64,000 bases of DNA from CAIYRG01 sp964446945. Lineage in GTDB: Bacteria > Pseudomonadota > Alphaproteobacteria > Micropepsales > Micropepsaceae. A program made the translations under genes and the position numbers. Within the stretch, counting starts at the first letter, position 1; each line of letters begins with the position of its first letter. The stretch is taken from NCBI GenBank assembly GCA_964446945.1, contig CAYUQO010000007.1, forward strand, positions 123,200 to 187,199, written 5' to 3'. Positions 57,826 to 64,000 of the stretch are shown piece by piece. The notes beneath the pieces are model-generated. The model did no database searches. It was not told the origin of the DNA and saw nothing but the letters and a program-made list of their open reading frames with translations.

Positions 57826-59115
57826 TCAGACCAGCCGCCGAGTCGATTGCGCTCCGGGACTCAGAGCGAGGGCCAGCAAGGCTCCCACAATGCAGGCCGC
57901 GCCGAGTTGCAGATCCCCGGCCAGTGTCCAGCCGAAATTCTGCGCCAGCCAGCCGATCACATATCCGGCGACGGATGCCGCGGCATAGAAACTGGTGACG
58001 AAAATTCCCGATGCCCGCCCGGTTAGCGCCGGGGCGACCGCACGGGTATATCCCGCCGCAATATTGACGTAGATGGCGCCGCTGAAGATCACACCGAATG
58101 CAAATGCGAGCGCGGCCTGTGCGCCAAATCCACTGGGCCCATTGAAGAGCAGCCAACCATTCACCGAAGCGACGAGAAAACTGAGGACCAGCACCGGTTT
58201 TGTCGAAAACCTGTCGCCGATAAAGCCGCCCAGCACCGAAACAAGGACACCCAGGCCATAGACGCTCATTACACGGCCCGCATCACTCGTCGAAAAATGC
58301 AACTGCGCGCGAAGATAAGTGGGATACATCCCGAGAAAGCCGAAGATCGAAAGTCCCGCGATCGCGCTCAGCAGCGTCAGGACCAGCGTGTCGCGATTCC
58401 AGACACTCGACCCATCGCGCGCAACCTCGTCGCGCGAAAGAGCGGGAGTCCCCGCCTCCGTGACCGCACTGCGCGCGGTGAGCGAAAATAAAAGCATCAG
58501 AAGGAAACCAAGTATTCCGTACGCAATCATTGGCGCACGCCAGGATCCATCGACCGACAGAATTTGCGCCCCCAATAAGGGGCCGAGCACCGCCCCAACG
58601 CCAAATGCGCAATTCAACGCACCGACGGCCGCACCGCGAAACCGTACAAACGAAGCCGACAGGATCGCCAGCAGCGCGGTCAACTGCATCGCCTCGCCCA
58701 CACCCGTCAGCGCGCGATAGATCAGCATGTCGGCGAAACCACCTGCCGCGACAGTCACAAGTGTCGCCGCGGAAAAGATGAACAGTCCCATTTGCGCCAC
58801 AGTGCGGCGCGCAATGCGCGACATCAGATAGCCGGAAGGGACACCGGCGAGCGCCATTCCAATCGTGAATACTGTCGCCATCAGACCGGCTTCAGGCAGG
58901 TTGAAGCCATACTCGCGCGCCACTTCGGGCAGGATCAGGGGAAACAGTGTCCGATCCATCGCATTGACGATGTAACAGGAGATAATCACGGCAATGCCGG
59001 TGAACGCGAAACGAGGAGCGAGGAACGAGAAGCGAGGAGCGAGAAACGACGGCAGTCCTCTCGCTTCTCGCTGCTCTCTTCTCGCTCCTGTTTGTTCTGC
59101 GGGTGGGGCCGACAT
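57826..59115 (-). CDS. MFS transporter
   Basis: 429 residues from the ATG that overlaps the maf stop by one base (TGATG). Twelve helices, with 'AMDRTLFPLILPEVAREYGF' after helix 1 and the motif 'GYLMSRIARRTVAQMGLF'; it resembles the ACS (anion:cation symporter) or aromatic-acid group. Residues about 11-36 before helix 1 contain a short repetitive segment (SFLAPRF twice) that looks inserted. The substrate is unknown. It is coupled to the NMT1-like gene (4-bp gap), so the two may handle the same compound. Confidence 0.82.
   Translation of the reverse strand: MSAPPAEQTGARREQREARGLPSFLAPRFSFLAPRFAFTGIAVIISCYIVNAMDRTLFPLILPEVAREYGFNLPEAGLMATVFTIGMALAGVPSGYLMSRIARRTVAQMGLFIFSAATLVTVAAGGFADMLIYRALTGVGEAMQLTALLAILSASFVRFRGAAVGALNCAFGVGAVLGPLLGAQILSVDGSWRAPMIAYGILGFLLMLLFSLTARSAVTEAGTPALSRDEVARDGSSVWNRDTLVLTLLSAIAGLSIFGFLGMYPTYLRAQLHFSTSDAGRVMSVYGLGVLVSVLGGFIGDRFSTKPVLVLSFLVASVNGWLLFNGPSGFGAQAALAFAFGVIFSGAIYVNIAAGYTRAVAPALTGRASGIFVTSFYAAASVAGYVIGWLAQNFGWTLAGDLQLGAACIVGALLALALSPGAQSTRRLV
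59008..59090. repeat. Short-period repeat with inverted partner in the MFS N-terminus
   Basis: Plus-strand GAGGAGCGAGGAACGAGAAG and variants, built from GCGAG/GAAGCGAGGAGC units, run about 59010-59050. A near-complement in CTCTCGCTTCTCGC units follows at 59058-59090. It is in frame with the MFS gene, where it encodes a duplicated SFLAPRF. Confidence 0.6.
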
Positions 59116-59771
59116 CAAATCACGCCGGTTTTGGCCGGCGATCTGGACATCGCGCCGGCAGATTCGAATGACCGCAGATGCGCAGTGCCGCGCCAGCCGG
59201 CCGATTCGAGCAGGGCCGATGTTTCGAGCAATGGCAGGCCAACCACGTTGCTGTAGGAGCCATTGATGCGGCGTATCAGGGATTCGGCACGGCCCTGAAT
59301 CGCGTAACCGCCGGCTTTGCCCAATCCCTCGTTCGAGGCGACATAGGTCCGGATTTCCAGCGCCGAAAGTCGTTTGAAACTCACCCGCGTGAGCACGGAG
59401 CGGTGGCTGAGAGTGCCATCCGGCGATACCAGGGCAATGGCAGTGATCACCTGGTGCCGCCGTCCCGAGAGCAACTCGAGGCACCGATTGACTGTTTCAG
59501 AAGTCTCCGCCTTCGGCAGAATGCGGCGTCCGGCGGCGACGACAGTATCGGCGGCAAGAATAAACGCCCCGCTGACACCGGAAGCGACCTGCTCCGCTTT
59601 GCCGATCGCGACGCGGCTGGCGTATTCGCGGGGCAATTCGCGCGCCCTGGGAGTCTCGTCGAACTCGGGCGGGATGATGCGGTCGGGCACGATTCCAGCC
59701 TGGGCCAGGAGATTCGCACGCCGGGGGCTGCCACTGGCCAGAACAAGGAGGAAACCGGCCGCTTCGGGCAC
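59115..59771 (-). CDS. maf: Maf-family nucleotide pyrophosphatase
   Basis: 218 residues, GTG start 8 bp after infA. The N-terminal ASGSPRR motif binds the nucleotide phosphates, 'AADTVVAAG' holds the catalytic Asp, and 'GKAGGYAIQG' and 'RINGSYSNVVGLPLLE' are the conserved C-terminal segments. Maf proteins hydrolyse non-canonical nucleotides such as dTTP/UTP or m7GTP. The infA-maf order is standard in alphaproteobacteria. Its stop overlaps the ATG of the next MFS gene by one base. Confidence 0.93.
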   Translation of the reverse strand: MPEAAGFLLVLASGSPRRANLLAQAGIVPDRIIPPEFDETPRARELPREYASRVAIGKAEQVASGVSGAFILAADTVVAAGRRILPKAETSETVNRCLELLSGRRHQVITAIALVSPDGTLSHRSVLTRVSFKRLSALEIRTYVASNEGLGKAGGYAIQGRAESLIRRINGSYSNVVGLPLLETSALLESAGWRGTAHLRSFESAGAMSRSPAKTGVI

Positions 59772-59779
59772 GGGCTGAA

Positions 59780-59998
59780 TTACTTGAAGCGGTAGGTAAT
59801 GCGGCCCTTGGAAAGATCGTAGGGCGTCATTTCCACCAAGACCTTGTCGCCGACCAGTACGCGAATGCGGTTTTTGCGCATCTTGCCGGCGGTATGCGCG
59901 ATGATCTCATGCCCGTTTTCCAGCTTCACCCGGAAGGTTGCGTTAGGCAACAATTCCGAAACCGTTGCGGGAAATTCGAGCAGTTCTTCTTTGGCCAT
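59780..59998 (-). CDS. infA: Translation initiation factor IF-1
   Basis: 72 residues, the exact family length, from MAKEELLEFPATVSELLPNA; the longer upstream start is not conserved. A single S1/OB domain with 'FRVKLENGHEIIAHTAGKMR' and 'YDLSKGRITYR'. IF-1 binds the ribosomal A site during initiation. No strong Shine-Dalgarno is visible. Confidence 0.97.
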   Translation of the reverse strand: MAKEELLEFPATVSELLPNATFRVKLENGHEIIAHTAGKMRKNRIRVLVGDKVLVEMTPYDLSKGRITYRFK

Positions 59999-60059
59999 TA
60001 CAATCCAATTACCACGCGAGCTGACCGGAGCATGCACTTGAGGCGGCGAAAATCAAGCG

Positions 60060-60509
60060 TCACGGTTTGGAACAGAGCGCGGAAACGAGCGTGAACAGGC
60101 GGCGCGCAGTCGCAAAATCCAGTTCAATCCGGCCCTTCAGTCGCTCGATCACAAGCTGTGCCCCCTCATCGTGCAGACTTCGGCGGCCATTATCGACGGC
60201 TTCCAGCCGCGCCAGATGCGATTCGCGAACCGCCGAGTGGTAGCTTCGGCAAACCGCATCATATTCCCGCAACACGCGGCGAAACGGCGTCAGCGACAGC
60301 ATCAAACGGCCATGCGGCGTTCCGTTTGCGAGGCTGATTTCAAACACCAATCCGGAATCGCCCCGCGCCAGTCCGAGCCGGTAGGGCCCGCCCGCCGAAT
60401 CGCGCGGCCGAAACAGATTGCCCGCGAGCATGTCGTGGATGGCAATTTCCGTTTCCTGCCGGGTTTCCGCCGAATGACCATCGAAGCCACCGGAGAAGTC
60501 GATGGCCAT
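60060..60509 (-). CDS. UPF0262 family protein
   Basis: 149 residues from the only canonical ATG. 'GGPYRLGLARGDSGLVFEI' and 'SLTPFRRVLREYDAVCRSYH' followed by 'DFATARRLFTLVSALC' are clear UPF0262 features. Homologs begin about ten residues earlier, with a '(D/H)-x-R-I' segment, and here the upstream frame reads GTPENPDYRI, in frame with no ATG, GTG or TTG but with an AUC codon (60542-60540) 11 nt after the hisD stop and behind AGAGG. The true start may therefore be non-canonical. Located between hisD and infA as usual; function unknown. Confidence 0.88.
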   Translation of the reverse strand: MAIDFSGGFDGHSAETRQETEIAIHDMLAGNLFRPRDSAGGPYRLGLARGDSGLVFEISLANGTPHGRLMLSLTPFRRVLREYDAVCRSYHSAVRESHLARLEAVDNGRRSLHDEGAQLVIERLKGRIELDFATARRLFTLVSALCSKP

Positions 60510-60553
60510 AATGCGATAGTCCGGGTTTTCCGGAGTGCCGATAAGGACCTCTG

Positions 60554-61849
60554 CTAACTACGGTTCAAACGGATGGCAACCGAATGACGGTGGGCATTGA
60601 GCCCCTCAGCTTCAGACAATGTCAGAGCGGCGGGAGCGAGCGCGGCCAGCGCATCGGCATCGCATGACAACATCGAACTGCGCTTCAGGAAATCGAAGAC
60701 CGAAAGACCGGAAGAAAACCGTGCGGTCCGCGATGTCGGAAGCACGTGGTTCGATCCCGCGACGTAATCGCCGATGGCTTCCGGCGTGTGGCGGCCAAGG
60801 AAGATCGCGCCGGCGTGCCGCACCTGTGCCAGCAATGCGTCCGGATTTGCGGTGGCGATCTCCAGATGTTCCGGCGCAATGCGATTGATGAGCGGCGCCG
60901 CGTCCAGAATCGTTGCGACCAGGATGATCGCGCCATGCTCCTGCCAGGAGCGCGCGGCGATTTCGCGGCGGGGCAATATATTCAGCTGCCGCTCTGTCTC
61001 GCGCGCGACCACATCGGCGAAGGCGGCGTCGTCGGTGATCAGAATGGCTTGCGACGAAGGATCGTGCTCGGCCTGCGACAGCAGATCCGCAGCGATCCAG
61101 GCCGGATCATTGGCGCTGTCGGCCACCACGAGGATTTCCGAAGGGCCGGCGATGGAATCGATACCCACGCGGCCGAACACCAGGCGTTTGGCCGCTGCGA
61201 CATATGCATTTCCCGGACCGACGATCTTGTCCACCGGCGCGATGCTCGCCGTGCCATAGGCGAGCGCCGCGACCGCCTGGGCGCCACCGACGCGATAGAC
61301 TTCGGTTACGCCGGCAATTCTTGCAGCGGCCAGCGTCAATGGCGCAATCTTGCCCGACGAAGCCGGGGTTACCATGGCGACACGCCCGACTCCCGCAACT
61401 TTCGCCGGAATCGCGTTCATCAGCACCGAACTCGGATAGCTCGCCGTGCCGCCCGGCACATAGATTCCGGCGCTGTCAACGGGTGTCCAGCGCCAACCCA
61501 GCGCGACGCCCGCTTCATCCGTAAACGAAGCATTCGCGGGAATCTGGCGCCGGTGGTAGGTCTCGATACGGCGCGCGGCAAAACGCAGAGCCTCGCAAAT
61601 ATCGGCGCCGCAAGCCGCCTCGGCGGATGCGAGCTCATCATCGGAAACCCGCACTGTCTCCTGGGTCAGGCTCGCGCCATCGAAGCGCCGCGACAAATCG
61701 ATGAGTGCGGCGTCGCCGCGTGTTCGCACATCCGCGACGATCGCCGCGACAGCCTCGGCGACATCGGGTTCGGCTTCGCGCCGGTTTTCGACCAACCCGG
61801 TAAATTCCTGCTCAAATCCCGACGCACGAGCGTTCAGTCTCCGCGCCAT
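60554..61849 (-). CDS. hisD: Histidinol dehydrogenase
   Basis: 431 residues. Motifs include 'YVPGGTASYPSSVLMNAIPA', 'GAQAVAALAYGTASI' and the zinc-binding 'LLSQAEHDPSSQAILI' with Gln and His; 'LNAHRHSV' near the end supplies the last His. It performs the two NAD-dependent oxidations of L-histidinol to histidine. It is in the conserved murA-DUF2948-hisD-UPF0262 order with a 2-bp gap to DUF2948. Other his genes are elsewhere, as is common in alphaproteobacteria. Confidence 0.97.
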   Translation of the reverse strand: MARRLNARASGFEQEFTGLVENRREAEPDVAEAVAAIVADVRTRGDAALIDLSRRFDGASLTQETVRVSDDELASAEAACGADICEALRFAARRIETYHRRQIPANASFTDEAGVALGWRWTPVDSAGIYVPGGTASYPSSVLMNAIPAKVAGVGRVAMVTPASSGKIAPLTLAAARIAGVTEVYRVGGAQAVAALAYGTASIAPVDKIVGPGNAYVAAAKRLVFGRVGIDSIAGPSEILVVADSANDPAWIAADLLSQAEHDPSSQAILITDDAAFADVVARETERQLNILPRREIAARSWQEHGAIILVATILDAAPLINRIAPEHLEIATANPDALLAQVRHAGAIFLGRHTPEAIGDYVAGSNHVLPTSRTARFSSGLSVFDFLKRSSMLSCDADALAALAPAALTLSEAEGLNAHRHSVAIRLNRS

Positions 61850-61851
61850 CG

Positions 61852-62286
61852 TCAGACTTCGAGATTATGTGCGGGGCGCGCCACCGCAGGCCGCGGTTCG
61901 CTCAAATCGGTGAGGCAGGCATCGATGCATTCGACAGTGAGCCGGATCAGGCCGCCGCCGCACAGCACAAGATCGATCGCTCCGCCACCCGATGGTGACA
62001 TGCTGTAATTGATCGCCAGCAACCCCGCCAATGCATCTGGGTCATTCTGCCGAACGCCACGCGACTGGACTTTGAGCACACTGTCAAAATGCAGGCCGGC
62101 TTCGACCCGGGTACCCGGCGGATGTTCTCCGTCCTGTTCCCAGCAAAAGCGATTCATGACCACCGCGAACCGGCGCTTGCGCGGCAGATAGGCCATGTCG
62201 CCGATGCGCATCACCGCGTCCTGCAAATGAGCGGAGATGATCTTCAGGTCCTCCTCGTCTTCAGCGAGGAGCTTCAGTCCACTCAT
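61852..62286 (-). CDS. DUF2948 family protein
   Basis: 144 residues starting 'MSGLKLLAEDEEDLKIISAH'. 'LQDAVMRIGDMAYLPRKRRF' and 'LLAINYSMSPSGGGAIDLV' match the alphaproteobacterial DUF2948 family, which sits between murA and hisD in many genomes. Its ATG overlaps murA by 4 nt. Function unknown; the invariant location suggests a housekeeping role. Confidence 0.9.
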   Translation of the reverse strand: MSGLKLLAEDEEDLKIISAHLQDAVMRIGDMAYLPRKRRFAVVMNRFCWEQDGEHPPGTRVEAGLHFDSVLKVQSRGVRQNDPDALAGLLAINYSMSPSGGGAIDLVLCGGGLIRLTVECIDACLTDLSEPRPAVARPAHNLEV

Positions 62287-63563
62287 TCCTTCAACCGCTC
62301 TATGTCCGCTCCGCAGGCTTTGAGCTTTTGTTCGATGCGCTCGAAGCCGCGATCAAGATGATAGACGCGATTGACCACGGTTTCGCCCTCAGCAGCAAGC
62401 CCGGCGAGCACCAGGCTGACCGAAGCCCTGAGATCGGTGGCCATCACCGGAGCGCCCTTGAGCTTGCGCGCACCCGTGACGATCGCGGTATCGCCCTCCA
62501 CGCGGATTTCGGCGCCCATTCGCAACAATTCAGGCACATGCATGAAACGGTTTTCGAAAATTGTCTCGCGAATATGCGATTCGCCTTCCGCCGTCGCCAT
62601 CAGCGCCATGTATTGAGCTTGCAGATCGGTCGGGAAGCCGGGAAACGGTTCCGTCATCACATCGGTGGCCCGCATGCTGTGACCATTGCGCGCCACCGTG
62701 ACACCGAAGGTCGTGGATTCGACCTCCGCTCCGGCATTGCGCAGCAGCGGCACCAGCGCGCCGATCAGCGGCTGGCTGGTGTTGGTCAGTTCGATTTCCC
62801 CGCCGGAAATCGCCGCGGCGATCGCGTAGGTGCCGGTTTCGATGCGATCCGGAAGCACCGCATGCTGACCCCCGTGCAACTCCTTCACGCCCTCAATGAC
62901 CAGCGTGGAGCTGTCGATACCGCTGATTTTTGCGCCCATGGTCACGAGGCAGTGGGCAAGATCACCGATCTCCGGCTCGCGCGCGGCATTTTTGAGAACG
63001 GTTTCGCCTTGCGCGAGCGCTGCGGCCATCAGGAGATTTTCCGTCGCTCCGACCGAAACTACGGGAAATTCGTATGTCGCGCCCTTGAGGCCGTTTGGCG
63101 CTCTGGCGAAGACATAGCCGCCGGTCAATTCGATTTCCGCACCCATCGCCTCAAGGCCCTTGAGGTGCAAATCGACCGGACGGGCGCCGATGGCGCAACC
63201 GCCGGGCAGCGACACCATGGCCTCGCGATTTCGTGCCACCAGCGGGCCGAGCACGAGGAAGCTCGCGCGCATTTTGCGCACGGCATCGTAAGTCGCGAGA
63301 CTCTGGGGCCGCCTGGGGGCCTGGAGCTTCAGGATACCACCGACGTGATCAGACCCGCTCATCTGCCAGACGACCGAAACGCCAAGCTGGCGCAGGACAT
63401 CGGCCATGTACACAACGTCAGCCAAGTTTGGGACGTTCGAGAGGGTGAGCGCGTCTTCGGTCAACAACGCGGCTGCGATCAGCGGCAGCGCGGCATTTTT
63501 CGCGCCACTAATCGGAATTTCGCCCTTCAGCCGGCGGCCACCGGATACACGGATACGATCCAT
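62283..63563 (-). CDS. murA: UDP-N-acetylglucosamine 1-carboxyvinyltransferase
   Basis: 426 residues. Lys22-Asn23 (ISGAKNAALP) and the fosfomycin-target Cys123 in LPGGCAIGARP are present. 'VGATENLLMAAALAQGET' and the C-terminal 'GFPTDLQAQYMALMATAEG' are typical of EPT/MurA. It transfers enolpyruvate from PEP to UDP-GlcNAc, the first committed step of peptidoglycan synthesis. Because the Cys is retained, fosfomycin sensitivity at the target is expected. First gene of the hisD-linked operon. Confidence 0.97.
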   Translation of the reverse strand: MDRIRVSGGRRLKGEIPISGAKNAALPLIAAALLTEDALTLSNVPNLADVVYMADVLRQLGVSVVWQMSGSDHVGGILKLQAPRRPQSLATYDAVRKMRASFLVLGPLVARNREAMVSLPGGCAIGARPVDLHLKGLEAMGAEIELTGGYVFARAPNGLKGATYEFPVVSVGATENLLMAAALAQGETVLKNAAREPEIGDLAHCLVTMGAKISGIDSSTLVIEGVKELHGGQHAVLPDRIETGTYAIAAAISGGEIELTNTSQPLIGALVPLLRNAGAEVESTTFGVTVARNGHSMRATDVMTEPFPGFPTDLQAQYMALMATAEGESHIRETIFENRFMHVPELLRMGAEIRVEGDTAIVTGARKLKGAPVMATDLRASVSLVLAGLAAEGETVVNRVYHLDRGFERIEQKLKACGADIERLKE

Positions 63564-63615
63564 AAAATTACCTGCCTCTCACCCGCTGGTTGAAATAGGT
63601 CGGAACCACATTCAT

Positions 63616-63858
63616 CTAATTACGCTTTGAGGCAGTTTTCGGACTGACCGGGGGCGACCGGTTCAGGCCCTTTTGTGGTGCTGTGCCCGCGCCAAGCCCG
63701 GCTGCGCCGGCTTCGGCCGAGGCGTCCGAATCTGCGGTTCCGGCGGCAGAACCGGCCTTGCGCCGCTTCAGGTTGTCCTTCAGCGCCCGGGCGAGGCGTG
63801 ATTTGCGATCGCGCGCTTTGTCGGCCAAGGCTGTCTTGCTCCAATCCTCTTTCGCCAT
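63616..63858 (-). CDS. Small basic protein beside tRNA-Thr
   Basis: 80 residues from MAKEDWSKTALADKARDRKS. The N-terminal half is Lys/Arg-rich and helical (RLARALKDNLKRRKAG), the C-terminal half Ala/Gly/Pro-rich and probably disordered. No signal or transmembrane segment. Such short basic proteins are common upstream of murA in alphaproteobacteria; function unknown. The gene starts 57 bp from the tRNA on the opposite strand. Confidence 0.65.
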   Translation of the reverse strand: MAKEDWSKTALADKARDRKSRLARALKDNLKRRKAGSAAGTADSDASAEAGAAGLGAGTAPQKGLNRSPPVSPKTASKRN

Positions 63859-63915
63859 TTTCGGGCATGGTCTATAGCAGCGGTCCGCTCGAATCCGGCG
63901 GTTCAAAGCCCTGTT

Positions 63916-63990
63916 GCCGCAGTAGCGTAGTGGTAGCGCAACCCCTTGGTAAGGGGTAGGTCGACAGTTCAATTCTGTCCTGCGGCACCA
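63916..63990 (+). tRNA. tRNA-Thr (anticodon GGT)
   Basis: Seven-base-pair acceptor stem GCCGCAG/CTGCGGC, D-arm with GTGGTAGCGC, anticodon stem ACCCC/GGGGT around TTGGTAA (anticodon GGT, reading ACC/ACU), and T-arm GACAG-TTCAATT-CTGTC. CCA is encoded. All helices pair. Confidence 0.97.
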
Positions 63991-64000
63991 GCCTTCTCCA

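Overview
This window is a GC-rich chromosomal segment from an alphaproteobacterium. The main support is gene order: murA-DUF2948-hisD-UPF0262-infA-maf, coaBC-dut-Rrf2-cysK, lspA-DUF3035-M16 peptidase, and a divergent lrp/trxB pair are all alphaproteobacterial arrangements. Start codons include GTG and TTG, and many neighbouring genes overlap by 1-4 nt. I cannot fix genus or family from sequence alone; a soil or freshwater heterotroph of the Rhizomicrobium/Hyphomicrobiales type would fit.

Positions 1-16.8 kb hold the tail of a dienelactone hydrolase, a metallo-beta-lactamase-fold hydrolase with a tiny membrane protein in front of it, IHF beta, two secreted NHL beta-propeller paralogs, a beta carbonic anhydrase, three MFS transporters, a periplasmic protein, a small acidic protein, a 1-Cys peroxiredoxin, an RND efflux adaptor/permease pair and a maleylacetoacetate isomerase-type GST. 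Positions 17-30 kb hold lrp/trxB, a Tat lipoprotein MsrP without MsrQ, an EF-G-like GTPase, an unknown His-rich membrane protein, an aspartate aminotransferase, a TPR protein, a garR/glycerate 2-kinase operon and two alpha/beta hydrolases. Two copies of a roughly 270-bp palindromic repeat lie in this part.

Positions 30.4-33.6 kb carry the coaBC-dut-Rrf2-cysK run. Positions 33.6-44.6 kb are one gene, a 3661-residue filamentous-haemagglutinin-type adhesin with about 31 MBG repeats and a C-terminal pentapeptide-repeat tail. No TpsB transporter gene is next to it. Upstream on the same strand is a three-gene cluster: a cupredoxin-like 'methylamine utilization' protein, a sensor histidine kinase and a porin-like outer-membrane protein.

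Positions 48.6-64 kb hold an envelope-biogenesis block (M16 peptidase, DUF3035/BamF-type lipoprotein, lspA), a DUF1501/DUF1800 pair, a small Tyr/Gly-rich lipoprotein, a DUF1003 protein, a third NHL protein, an NMT1-like binding protein translationally linked to an MFS transporter, then maf, infA, UPF0262, hisD, DUF2948, murA, a small basic protein and tRNA-Thr(GGT).

The most unusual features are the paired palindromic repeat, whose outer arms differ completely between copies yet stay self-complementary, and the repeat architecture of the giant adhesin, including a near-identical 1089-bp-period duplication.
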